Source: Gemmata massiliana (GTDB lineage Bacteria; Planctomycetota; Planctomycetia; Gemmatales; Gemmataceae). Taken from it: a stretch of DNA of 64,000 nucleotides. The notes under the pieces are model-generated. The model ran no database searches and was not told where the DNA came from. It saw nothing but the letters and a program-made list of their open reading frames with translations. Both the position numbers and the translations under genes were made by a program. Position 1 is the stretch's first letter. The number at the start of each line of letters is the position of its first letter. This document shows positions 18,025 to 26,277 of this stretch, piece after piece. The DNA lies in NCBI GenBank assembly GCA_000531095.1, contig HG799463.1, forward strand, positions 1,184,545 to 1,248,544, given 5' to 3'.

Positions 18025-18679
18025 CGCTCGCGCTCGTTTCGACCGACTCGAACCGGTTGCGGATCACCTTCGCCGGTACGCCGGCTGCGATCACGTTGTC
18101 CGGCAGCGGTTTCGTCACCACGGACCCGGCCGCGACGATCGTTCCCCGACCCACACCGGCCAGGATGATGGCCCCGGTGCCGATCCACGCGCCCGCGCCG
18201 ATGGTCACCATCTTGCGCTCGCCTCCCTGTTCGCGGATCGGCTTCGAGGGGTCGTCGAAGTAGTGCGTTTTCCCGCCGGACGGGATCTGCACGTTGGACG
18301 CGAGCAGCACGTCGCGCTCGAGGTGAACGAGCCCGAGGCTGCAGCGCGGCCCGACGTAGACGTTCTCGTCGAGGATCGCGCCGGGCTGCGAGAAGAACGT
18401 GCCGAACTCGACGGTCGCGGAGGGGTGGCACCGCGCGAGTATCTGCTGAAGAAACGCGCGCCGGAGGTACTGCCCCGTGAGCCCGGGCCAGAGCGAGAGC
18501 AACTGGGAGCGCGATTCCAGCGCGCGCCCGCGCCCGACGAGTGCCGCGCTCAGCCAGAACGATGCGAGCACCGGCGCCACACCGACGAGCGCCGCGCACC
18601 GGGCCGCGCGCTTGATCGCGCTCTTGAGTACGGACGCATCTTCCGTGGGCGGCACGTGAATAACGAGCTGGGAACTCAT
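18017..18679 (-). CDS. Left-handed beta-helix acyltransferase (WcaF/CysE-like)
   Basis: 220 residues. The C-terminal half shows hexapeptide repeats of a trimeric acetyltransferase (ATVEFGTFFS, VYVGPRCSLGLVHL, VLLASNVQIPSG, VTIGAGAWIGTGAIILAG, GTIVAAGSVVTKPLPDNVI, AAGVPAKVIRNR). An N-terminal hydrophobic/helical region (about 25-60) may touch the membrane. Likely acetylates a sugar of the exported polysaccharide. The start ATG overlaps the upstream glycosyltransferase stop (ATGA), and its own stop overlaps the next gene's ATG, so four polysaccharide genes are translationally coupled. Confidence 0.9.
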   Translation of the reverse strand: MSSQLVIHVPPTEDASVLKSAIKRAARCAALVGVAPVLASFWLSAALVGRGRALESRSQLLSLWPGLTGQYLRRAFLQQILARCHPSATVEFGTFFSQPGAILDENVYVGPRCSLGLVHLERDVLLASNVQIPSGGKTHYFDDPSKPIREQGGERKMVTIGAGAWIGTGAIILAGVGRGTIVAAGSVVTKPLPDNVIAAGVPAKVIRNRFESVETSASDA

Positions 18680-19809
18680 GACGGGTACCTCCCGGCCAAG
18701 CGGGAGTACATGGCATAATACTCCTCAACGGTCCGATCTAATTGATAGCGATCGACCGCGCGTTCGCGACCCGCAGCGCCGAGGTTTGCAGCAAATTCCG
18801 GATCACGGAACAGTCGGCGGATCGCACCCGCACACCCGCTCACATCCCCCCGCGGGAACAACAGCCCCTCGCGCTCGTGCCGCACGATCTCCGGGTTGCC
18901 GCCCACTGCGGTCACGAGCGCGGGTAAGCCGCTCGCCATCGCTTCGAGCAGCGTGAGCGACGCGGCCTCGCTCAGCGACGTGAGTGCGAACACGTCCGCG
19001 GCGCGCATTAATTCGGGAATGTCGGTGCGAATTCCCAGGAACTTCACCCGATCGGGAACCCGCAGGTCCACCGCAAGGTTTTCCAACTCCGCACGGAGAG
19101 GGCCGTCGCCGACCATCAGCAGGTCCACGCCCGGTAAATCGGGTACGGCCGCCGCGAACCCGCGCACGAGCGTGGCCTGGTCCTTCACCGGGTGGTGCCG
19201 GGCCACGTGAATCAGGTAGCGCCGGTCGGGTTCCAGCCCCACGTCTTCTTTAGCGAGTGCTTTGTCCGCGGGCGGACCGTAGCGCTCGATTTCGATCCCG
19301 TTCTCGACGATCTCGATGCGCGCACCGGCGAACCCGTCCGTGCGCGACAGCCCCTGAGCACTAAAACGGCAACACGCGGTCACGGAGTCCGCGAGCCGAT
19401 CGAGAACGAGGCGGTTCACCGCCCGGCGCAGCGGCGACACGCGGTCCGGGTAGTGGCGCCCGTGTTCGGTGAGAATCACTTTAGGCCGGAAACCGCACAG
19501 CGGTTTCGCGAGTGCCGAGTAGAAGAACGGCGTGTACTGGTGCGCGTGAACGACTTCGATGGCGCGCTCTCGGATCGCCCGCGCGACGCGCTGGCTCACC
19601 TTCCAATCACGTCCCGGTTTGCGGTGGAAACAGACCAGATCGACGCCTTCGGCCACCAGCTCCTCACCGATGCGCCCCACCGCGTCGAGGCAAAAAATGG
19701 TCGGCCGGATGCGGTCCCCGAGCCGGCGAATCGTCTCGCGCACGAGAACTTCAGCCCCGGCCACTTGCATTAAGTGGACGACGAACGCGACGCGGATCGG
19801 CCCCTTCAC
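18676..19809 (-). CDS. GT4-family glycosyltransferase
   Basis: 377 residues from GTG 19809, which overlaps the stop of the ligase gene (GTGA). It has the N-terminal Rossmann pattern VAFVVHLMQVAGAEVLVRET and the motifs IEVVHAHQYTPFF, ILTEHGRHYPD, IVENGIEIERY, LIHVARHHPVKDQ and LLMVGDGPLR. The GT4 nucleotide-sugar-binding block is SEAASLTLLEAMASGLPALV. Cytoplasmic, retaining GT-B fold. The longer upstream open frame is ligase-gene shadow and should not be included. Confidence 0.93.
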   Translation of the reverse strand: MKGPIRVAFVVHLMQVAGAEVLVRETIRRLGDRIRPTIFCLDAVGRIGEELVAEGVDLVCFHRKPGRDWKVSQRVARAIRERAIEVVHAHQYTPFFYSALAKPLCGFRPKVILTEHGRHYPDRVSPLRRAVNRLVLDRLADSVTACCRFSAQGLSRTDGFAGARIEIVENGIEIERYGPPADKALAKEDVGLEPDRRYLIHVARHHPVKDQATLVRGFAAAVPDLPGVDLLMVGDGPLRAELENLAVDLRVPDRVKFLGIRTDIPELMRAADVFALTSLSEAASLTLLEAMASGLPALVTAVGGNPEIVRHEREGLLFPRGDVSGCAGAIRRLFRDPEFAANLGAAGRERAVDRYQLDRTVEEYYAMYSRLAGRYPS

Positions 19810-21173
19810 GACGGCACCGCCGCGGGCCGCGGGTACGAGGACGGTCGCGTGTGCGGTACACCGGACAGTTTGGGGCTGAGTTTCGCCTCCATCGCGCGCG
19901 TGATCGCGTGCAGTTGCACCGCGAGCAGGACACAGATGTATGGCATCTCGAAGTGCTCGAGCGAAAGGAAGATCGCGCCGAAGCAGAAGAGGATCAGTGC
20001 GCACTCCACCCCCGCGGCAAGCGATCGCACCTTCAGAGATTCCGGGTCCGTGAACCGTCGCATGAACCGCCGGGCCTGCCACAACCCGATGAACGCCGAG
20101 AGGAGCAGCGCGCCGTACAGCGCGAGCGCGACCCAGCCGCTATCGGCCGCGGTCTGGAGGTACTGACTGTGGATCGTGCGCCCCTCGATGTCGGCTCCGT
20201 ACTGGAAGGTGAACAGGTTCGAGTTGCGGATGCCCATGCCGAAGATCGGGCGCTCGTTGGCCATCTGTACCGCGATGCCCCACGTCACCCACCGGGCCTG
20301 GGCGCTCGCGTCGGTGTCGTGCTGCCCGATGGAGAAGAACCGCTCCTGGATCTCCTTCCCGGCCATCGCGACGACGAGCGCGGCACCGACCAGGTACACC
20401 GCGGCGACGAACCGCTTGTTGCGTGCACGCAAGAACATCGGGACCGATGTCACGAGCAGCGAGAGCATCGCCCCGCGCGAGAACGAGAGCAGCACCGCGT
20501 GCAGGAGCACCGGGATCACCAGGAGGAACGCCCAGCGCCACCGGCCGGTGTGCGCCTCCCACGCGAAGAAGCACAGCGGCACGGCCATCGCGAAGATGAG
20601 TGCGGCCCCGTTGTTGTCCAGTCCGCCGTACCCGCGCGTGGCCAGCATCAGCCAGCCCCACGCGAAGTAGAAGAAGTTGACCTCGTAGGCGATGTACACC
20701 GCGCAGCCGATCATCACGTAGTAGATGACCCACAAGTCGCGGACCGTGCGGAGCACGAGCGTGGCGCAAAAGAACATCACGAAGATCTTGGCGTACTCCA
20801 AAAAGTACGGCCACGCGACGGTCTGGTTGATCGCGGTGAAGTAGGTGGCGCTGATCCACGCGGTGAACGCGAGGAACAGGTAGTGACTGCGACCGAACCG
20901 GGGGTTGCCGTACCACGGGGGCTGTGAGATCGCGAGCGGGGTCCACACCTTCATGCGCCACGCGACCGTTGCGACGAGTGTGACGAGCGCGACCGGCAGC
21001 GACCAACTGATTTCTGACATGCGCAGCCCGAACACCTCGACCCAGTCCCAGATCGCTTGCGGGCGGAGCACGGCGAACGTGTAATACACGGCGATGCCGT
21101 ACACGGGCGAGAGCACGACCGAGCCGGCCGTCCCCGTCAACATCATCAGCGCCATGAGCGCGAACTGCTTCAT
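19806..21173 (-). CDS. O-antigen ligase / polysaccharide polymerase-like membrane protein
   Basis: 455 residues from ATG 21173 (MKQFALMALMMLTGTAGSVV). About 10-12 hydrophobic segments. Wzy/WaaL-type features include a large extracytoplasmic loop (AMAGKEIQERFF through GADIEGRTIHSQYLQTAADSG) with the conserved Arg and His (TIHSQYLQ). The LSFSRGAMLSL segment is frequent in this superfamily, as is the GMGIRNSNLF motif. Predicted to polymerise or ligate the glycan built by the downstream glycosyltransferases. First gene of the operon; the divergent neighbour is the lyase candidate at 21365. Confidence 0.88.
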   Translation of the reverse strand: MKQFALMALMMLTGTAGSVVLSPVYGIAVYYTFAVLRPQAIWDWVEVFGLRMSEISWSLPVALVTLVATVAWRMKVWTPLAISQPPWYGNPRFGRSHYLFLAFTAWISATYFTAINQTVAWPYFLEYAKIFVMFFCATLVLRTVRDLWVIYYVMIGCAVYIAYEVNFFYFAWGWLMLATRGYGGLDNNGAALIFAMAVPLCFFAWEAHTGRWRWAFLLVIPVLLHAVLLSFSRGAMLSLLVTSVPMFLRARNKRFVAAVYLVGAALVVAMAGKEIQERFFSIGQHDTDASAQARWVTWGIAVQMANERPIFGMGIRNSNLFTFQYGADIEGRTIHSQYLQTAADSGWVALALYGALLLSAFIGLWQARRFMRRFTDPESLKVRSLAAGVECALILFCFGAIFLSLEHFEMPYICVLLAVQLHAITRAMEAKLSPKLSGVPHTRPSSYPRPAAVPS

Positions 21174-21364
21174 CGATCCGTCCCGGTCGCGGTGGGCGCA
21201 TCGGGTTGCTCCCGAAGCACGGGCACCTGCTCGTGCCGCGACGCCAAGCCCTGCGAGTATCATATCGGCGCACGCGCACCCCACCCGGGCGCGCCCGGGT
21301 GTTCTACCATTTTTCATAGCACACGGGGAAGCCCACCCCGCGCCCCGCACCAGGAAGCACGAGC

Positions 21365-23983
21365 TTGGAACACGTCGCCGAACTCAACGTCGTCGCACCG
21401 GCCATCGGGCGCGGACCGGTCACCACGGGCCTCCCGTTCCCGCGGGGGGCACTGGTCGATCTGCGAAAGCTCGTGCTCCGCGACGCTTCCGGGAAGGCCG
21501 TGCACCTCCAATCGCGTGCGACCGATCGCTGGCCGGACGGTTCGGTGCGGTGGGTGCTGCTCGACTGGATCGCGGAAGCGAACGCCGGGCCGTACCGTGT
21601 GGGCGTCGGCGAACCGGTCGCGGTCGAGGGGCAGGTGGTGAAGGTGGAGGAGCGCGACGGCTTAATCACTGTGGATACCGGCGCGGCAAAGTTCGAGCTC
21701 TACCACACAGCCGACCTCACCTTTCCGTTCCGAGTGGTCGAGACCGCGGGCGCTCGGTACTGGGAAGAACCGTCTTGTTTCGCGGTCAAGGGCGAACGGG
21801 TTTCTGAACCGGACCTCTGGTTCGTCAGCACGGAGGAGGCCGGCGCGGTGCGTGCGTGCGCGCTCCTTCGGGGGACGATGGAGGGACGTCACGCACCAGC
21901 AAGAGTTGAATTCGGCGCGCGGCTGCACTTCTTCGCCGGTTCATCGACGGTGCGGTTCGAGTTCACCATTCGCAACCCGCGGCGCTCGGCTCACCCCGGT
22001 GGCCTCTGGGATTTGGGCGATTCCGGGTCCATTTTCTTGAAGGACGCCTCGTTCACATTCGCGCTTCCGGCGGGTGAAACGAGCATCCGGTGTTCGCCCG
22101 AAGTTGGAACTCTAGTGGAAGATTTCGCGGCCCCGTTCGAGCTGTATCAGGATTCGAGCGGCGGCGAGAACTGGCGCAGCACGAATCACCTCAATCGCAA
22201 GCACGAGCTGCCGGTCGCGTTTCGCGGGTACAAGTTGAAGTCCGATGAATCGGAACGAACCGGGCTTCGCGCGACACCGATTGTCACACTGTCGCGTGGA
22301 GCGGACGCGATCGGTGTTGCGGTGCCGCACTTCTGGCAGAACTTCCCGCAAGCGGTCGAAGCAACGTCGGATTCGCTCACGCTGCGCCTGCTCCCGATGC
22401 AATCTGTTGACGTTCACGAACTACAGGGCGGGGAGCAGAAGACGTGGACGTTCGCAGTCGCATTCGGGCCGGACGCAACTTCGGAAGCGCTGGAATGGTT
22501 CCGGCAGCCGGCGCGGGCGTTCGCGTCGCCGAAGTGGTACTGCGAGAGCGGAGCGATTCCCTACCTTTCGCCGAAGGCCGATGACCCGAACGCGGACTAC
22601 CTGAAGCTCGTGGACGCAGCCACCGAAGGGGCCGACACGTTCGACGCCAAGCGCGAGAAGATCGACGAGTACGGCTGGCGGCACTTCGGCGACATTTATG
22701 GCGATCACGAAGCGGTTTACCACGCGGGACCGCAACCGATGGTGTCGCATTACAACAACCAGTACGACCCGGTCGCGGGGTTCGCGTACCAACTGATGCG
22801 CAGCGGCGACCCGCGCTGGCTGCGGCACATGGAAGAACTCGCGGCCCACGTGATCGACATCGACATCTACCACACCACGCAGGACAAGTCCGCGTACAAC
22901 GGCGGGCTGTTCTGGCACACCTACCACTACGTCGACGCGGACACAGGAACGCACCGATCGTACCCGCGTTCACTGCTCCAACTGAAGGGGATGCCGGGGC
23001 TCGATCCAAACGACCCGAAGGCCCAGCGTTCCAAGAGCGTGTACGCGCTCGGTGGTGGGCCCGCGAACGAGCACAACTACACCACCGGGCTGATGCTCCA
23101 TTACTTCCTGACGGGAAGTGCCGCTTCGCGCGATGCCGCGCTCGGTCTGGCGCGGTGGGTGATCGACATGGACGACGGAAGCAAGACCGTGTTCCGCTGG
23201 CTCGCGAGCGGCGACACCGGGTACGCGAGCCAGAGCCGCGACGCGAGCTACCACGGCCCCGGGCGCGGGTCGGGGAACTCGCTGTCAGCACTGGTCGACG
23301 GCCACCGACTCAGTGGCGACGTCGCGTTCCTCAACAAAGCGGAGCAGCTCGTTCGCCGCTGCATCCACCCGAACGATAACGTGCCGAAGCACAACCTGCT
23401 CGACGTGGAGAATCGCTGGTTCTACACGATGTTCCTTCAGGCGCTCGGGAAATACCTCGATCACAAAATCGAGCGCGGCGAACTCGACGCGATGTACGCT
23501 TACGCCCGCGCGAGCCTGTTGCACTACGCGCGCTGGATGGCGGACCACGAAGTGCCGACGCTCTCGCGCCCGGAAATCCTCGAATACCCCAACGAAACCT
23601 GGGCCGCACAGGACATGCGCAAGAGCGAGGTCTTCAAGTTCGCCGCGAAGCACGCGACCGGCGCCGAGAAGAGGCGATTCCTCGAACGCGCGGAGTTCTT
23701 TTTCCGCGATGCCGTGTCGCGCCTCACAGCGTTCGAGACGCGCACGCTCGCGCGGCCCGTCGTGTTGATGCTGTCGTTCGGCTACATGCACGCACACTTC
23801 CAGCGCCATCCCGAAGAAGCCGCGCCGCTACCGAAGATCGAAGTACACGATTTCGGGCGCCCGGAAGTGTTCGTGCCGCAGAAAGTACGCGCCAAGAAGC
23901 GCGCGAAACTGCTCGTGGTTGGTGGTGCGGCGATGGGGCTGCTCAGCGTGGTGGCCCTGGTGGGGTGGCTACTGCTGAAGTGA
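21365..23983 (+). CDS. PcRGLX/YetA-like three-domain polysaccharide lyase candidate with C-terminal membrane anchor
   Basis: 872 residues. Start TTG 21365 with aggaag 8-13 bases upstream. The N-terminus (TTGLPFPRGALVDLRKLVLR, DRWPDGSVRWVLLDW) matches the RIFT-barrel domain of the exo-rhamnogalacturonan lyase/YetA family. A beta-sandwich region follows (about 100-400), then an alpha/alpha-toroid-like region rich in Trp, Tyr and His (WRHFGDIYGDHE, VSHYNNQYDPVAGFAYQLM, GLMLHYFLTG, GPGRGSGNSLSALVDGH). The last 22 residues are a transmembrane helix after a basic stretch (KKRAKLL), so the protein is tail-anchored; no N-terminal signal is visible. It is divergent from the polysaccharide operon and may process the same glycan. 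Family assignment by pattern, not by search. Confidence 0.72.
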   Translation: MEHVAELNVVAPAIGRGPVTTGLPFPRGALVDLRKLVLRDASGKAVHLQSRATDRWPDGSVRWVLLDWIAEANAGPYRVGVGEPVAVEGQVVKVEERDGLITVDTGAAKFELYHTADLTFPFRVVETAGARYWEEPSCFAVKGERVSEPDLWFVSTEEAGAVRACALLRGTMEGRHAPARVEFGARLHFFAGSSTVRFEFTIRNPRRSAHPGGLWDLGDSGSIFLKDASFTFALPAGETSIRCSPEVGTLVEDFAAPFELYQDSSGGENWRSTNHLNRKHELPVAFRGYKLKSDESERTGLRATPIVTLSRGADAIGVAVPHFWQNFPQAVEATSDSLTLRLLPMQSVDVHELQGGEQKTWTFAVAFGPDATSEALEWFRQPARAFASPKWYCESGAIPYLSPKADDPNADYLKLVDAATEGADTFDAKREKIDEYGWRHFGDIYGDHEAVYHAGPQPMVSHYNNQYDPVAGFAYQLMRSGDPRWLRHMEELAAHVIDIDIYHTTQDKSAYNGGLFWHTYHYVDADTGTHRSYPRSLLQLKGMPGLDPNDPKAQRSKSVYALGGGPANEHNYTTGLMLHYFLTGSAASRDAALGLARWVIDMDDGSKTVFRWLASGDTGYASQSRDASYHGPGRGSGNSLSALVDGHRLSGDVAFLNKAEQLVRRCIHPNDNVPKHNLLDVENRWFYTMFLQALGKYLDHKIERGELDAMYAYARASLLHYARWMADHEVPTLSRPEILEYPNETWAAQDMRKSEVFKFAAKHATGAEKRRFLERAEFFFRDAVSRLTAFETRTLARPVVLMLSFGYMHAHFQRHPEEAAPLPKIEVHDFGRPEVFVPQKVRAKKRAKLLVVGGAAMGLLSVVALVGWLLLK

Positions 23984-23999
23984 GGGGACGGGAAATCCG

Positions 24000-24116
24000 C
24001 CACGGATGAACACAGAAAACACGGATCAAAACAGAAGACGGATTGACCACAAAAGAAAACAGAGGACAGAGTTCAGAAAGCAGAGAACAGCGAACGGAAA
24101 ACAGAGAGCACGGATT
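24000..24116. repeat. AG-rich low-complexity tract with 'ccacggatgaacacag' motif
   Basis: Starts ccacggatgaacacagaaaa and continues as A/G-rich words (cagaggacagagttcagaaa...). Part of a composite non-coding block between the lyase and MFS genes. A related start word (cgccacgggtgaacgca) occurs at 43692 before ilvH. Confidence 0.7.
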
Positions 24117-24119
24117 TAG

Positions 24120-24308
24120 CCCCGGTAGGGGCGTAGGCGCGTAGCCAGGGGTGAAGCGAGCCGAAGACGACGCGCAACCCCTGGCGGGCTTCCGCGACCC
24201 CAGTGGGGCGATTCCTCGGTACACAAGTCGGGTGGAAGCTTGCGCCGGTCCGCCAGGGGTTGCGCTACGCTTCACCCCTGGCTACTCGCCTTCGCCCCTA
24301 CCGGGGCT
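24120..24308. repeat. Long imperfect inverted repeat (about 60-bp arms)
   Basis: Left arm 24120-24187 (ccccggtaggggcgtaggcg..., with agccaggggtgaagcgagcc and gcgcaacccctggcgg). Right arm 24249-24308 (ccgccaggggttgcgctacg, cttcacccctggctactcgc, ttcgcccctaccggggct). Each arm also contains its own internal palindrome (ccaggggt...acccctgg), so the block can fold as a cruciform with nested hairpins. No coding function. Confidence 0.82.
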
Positions 24309-24340
24309 CGAAATCATGTCCTTGTCTGATCCGCGCAATC

Positions 24341-24540
24341 TGTGTTATCCGCGGCTCTTCCTTCTGCCTTCTGCCTTCTGCCTTCTGCTCTTTCTACTCT
24401 GCCTTCTGTTTTCTGATCTCTGCCTTCTGTCCTCCTGCCTTCTGTCCTCTGCCTTCTGATCTCTGCTCTCTTTTTTGTGCTCTTTGTGCCTTTTTGTGGC
24501 CAATCTGCTTTCCGTCTTTATCGTGCCATTCATCGACATT
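24341..24540. repeat. CT-rich tandem heptamer tract (ccttctg repeats)
   Basis: Repeated ccttctg/ctgatct words (24358-24470), pyrimidine-rich on the plus strand, continuing as tctttttt/tgcctttttg words. It mirrors the AG-rich tract at 24000-24116, so the whole 540-bp intergenic block is roughly palindromic in composition. An open frame runs through it but its protein is low-complexity and was rejected. Confidence 0.75.
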
Positions 24541-24568
24541 CTTTGTGGTTCGGTCGGGAGATCGGCGC

Positions 24569-25849
24569 ATGGCAGGTCCGGCGCGGGCGTGGGCGGTGAC
24601 CGCTGCGGGCACGGCCGTGAATTTGTGTCTCGGCATTCTGTACGGCTGGAGCGTGTGGAAAGCGGCGCTCGTGCCGCAGGACAAGTCGCTCTACGGTCAG
24701 CCGATGACCGGGCTGAACGAGGGCTGGACGTACCTCACCAACGCGCAAGGCAATTGGGCGTACTCCGTTTGTGGCGCCGTGTTCGCGCTGTTCATGATCC
24801 CCGGCGGGCGGCTCCAGGACCGTTACGGCGCGAAGATCGGTGCGACACTCGGCGGACTGTTCCTCGCGGTCGGGTGCGTCGTCGCGGGGCTGCTGAAGAG
24901 CTACGAGGGACTGGTCCTTGGTTTCGGTGTGCTGGGCGGGATCGGTATGGGCCTCGGTTACGCCGCGGCCACGCCCGCGGCGGTGAAATGGTTCCACAGC
25001 AGCCGGCGCGGGCTGATCGTCGGGCTGGTCGTGGCGGGCTACGGGGCCGCGGCGGTCTACATTTCGCCGCTCGCGGACTACCTCATCACGAACTACAGTT
25101 TAACAGGTAGTTTCGTGGGATTGGGGATCTTCTTTGCGGTCGTGGTGGTGGTTGCGGGGCTGCTCCTCAGCCCCCCGCCGCCCGGGTACGTAGCGCCGGC
25201 CCCGGCCCACGTTGTTGACGGACCGAAGCTGGTCACCACCAACTTCGGCGCGGGGCAGATGCTCCGCACCTGGCAGTTCTACGCGCTCGTGTTTCTGTTC
25301 ATCGGGTCGGCGCAGTCGGGGCTGCTCGTCATCGCCAACGCAAAGTCGCTCCTCACGGACGCGGCCGGTAAAACGGGGTTCTTCGCCCGGAACGCCTGGC
25401 TCCTCGTTACCTTTATCGGCGTCGTGAACGCGACCGGGCGCATCGGCACCGGGCAGTATTCCGACCGCATCGGACGACTCAACGCTTACGCCCTGAACGG
25501 GCTGGTGTCCGCCGCGTGCCTCCTCGCCGCGCCGTGGGTGATTGCAGAAAAGAACGTCCTCTTCCTGTTTGTGGTGATCGGGGTTATGGCGTGGCAGTAC
25601 GGCGGTACGCTCGCGGTGCTCCCCGCGCTGACGGCCGATTACTACGGCCCGAAGAACCTGGGCCTGAACTACGGGCTGGTGTTCGCGGGCTGGGGCGGCG
25701 CGTTCTTCGTCCCGCAGATCGCGAGTGTCATCAAGGACGCGACCGAGCGGTGGGACGGGGCGTTCTACCTGTCGGCGGGACTGCTCGTAACGGCTGTAGT
25801 GGCGAGCCGCATAATCCGCAAGCCGGTTTCAGTCGCGCCCGGGGAGTGA
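24569..25849 (+). CDS. MFS transporter, OFA (oxalate/formate antiporter) family
   Basis: 426 residues from ATG 24569 (gggag 9-13 bases upstream). Twelve predicted helices. The N-terminal helix NLCLGILYGWSVWKAALV and the motifs PGGRLQDRYGAKIGATLGG (MFS motif A region), GFGVLGGIGMGLGYAAATPA and FHSSRRGLIVGLVVAGYGAA are typical of the OFA group. A second motif A lies around GQYSDRIGRLNAY. OFA members exchange small carboxylates such as oxalate/formate; the substrate here is not determinable. The upstream extension of the open frame is low-complexity repeat and is excluded. Confidence 0.9.
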   Translation: MAGPARAWAVTAAGTAVNLCLGILYGWSVWKAALVPQDKSLYGQPMTGLNEGWTYLTNAQGNWAYSVCGAVFALFMIPGGRLQDRYGAKIGATLGGLFLAVGCVVAGLLKSYEGLVLGFGVLGGIGMGLGYAAATPAAVKWFHSSRRGLIVGLVVAGYGAAAVYISPLADYLITNYSLTGSFVGLGIFFAVVVVVAGLLLSPPPPGYVAPAPAHVVDGPKLVTTNFGAGQMLRTWQFYALVFLFIGSAQSGLLVIANAKSLLTDAAGKTGFFARNAWLLVTFIGVVNATGRIGTGQYSDRIGRLNAYALNGLVSAACLLAAPWVIAEKNVLFLFVVIGVMAWQYGGTLAVLPALTADYYGPKNLGLNYGLVFAGWGGAFFVPQIASVIKDATERWDGAFYLSAGLLVTAVVASRIIRKPVSVAPGE

Positions 25850-25897
25850 GATACTGGGCAACGTGGTAGAATTGGGCACCCCTACGGGTCGAACGTC

Positions 25898-26275
25898 ATG
25901 CTGTTAGCGCTGCTGTTCTTTTTGATCGCCGGGCACGCGCTGATGGACTATTCGTTGCAGAACGACTCGATGGCGGTGTGCAAGTGCCGGAAGTCCACCA
26001 GCCCGCTCGCGGTGAGTGTGCCGTGGTACTACTGGCTCACGTCGCACGCGCTCCTGCACGGGGCCGCGGTCGGGGTCATCTTCCGGTGGATGAACTTCGA
26101 CTGGAACGTGGTCGTGGCCGTCGCCCTGGCGGAAACCGTGATTCACTGGATCACCGACTACGGCAAATGCGAGAAGTGGTACTCGCTGCACGTCGATCAG
26201 GCCGTTCACGTCACCTGTAAAATCGTTTGGTGGGGACTCGTCGCGGGCGAGGTCGTCAAGCCGATCGGGGGCTAA
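25898..26275 (+). CDS. Small membrane protein, DUF3307-like
   Basis: 125 residues with about three hydrophobic helices. The N-terminus (LLFFLIAGHALMDYSLQNDS) and the later HxxxH segments (TSHALLHGAAVGV, ETVIHWITDYGKCEKWY, HVDQAVHVTCKIVWW) resemble DUF3307 membrane proteins, which conserve His and Asp in the membrane. It ends 2 bp before the adaptor gene, so the two are probably one operon. Function unknown. Confidence 0.75.
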   Translation: MLLALLFFLIAGHALMDYSLQNDSMAVCKCRKSTSPLAVSVPWYYWLTSHALLHGAAVGVIFRWMNFDWNVVVAVALAETVIHWITDYGKCEKWYSLHVDQAVHVTCKIVWWGLVAGEVVKPIGG

Positions 26276-26277
26276 GC

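Noticed and set aside
19512-20927. Plus-strand open frame of 471 codons, and a minus-frame at 20140-21279
   Set aside because: Both are shadows of the O-antigen-ligase-like gene; composition dominated by Arg, Glu and His repeats with no family resemblance.
24358-24470. Possible CRISPR array from ccttctg repeats
   Set aside because: Repeat unit of 7 bp without spacers and no cas genes; simple tandem repeat.
24203-24568. N-terminal extension of the MFS frame through the CT-rich repeat
   Set aside because: Translation of a low-complexity heptamer repeat; the ATG at 24569 with an RBS matches the family N-terminus.
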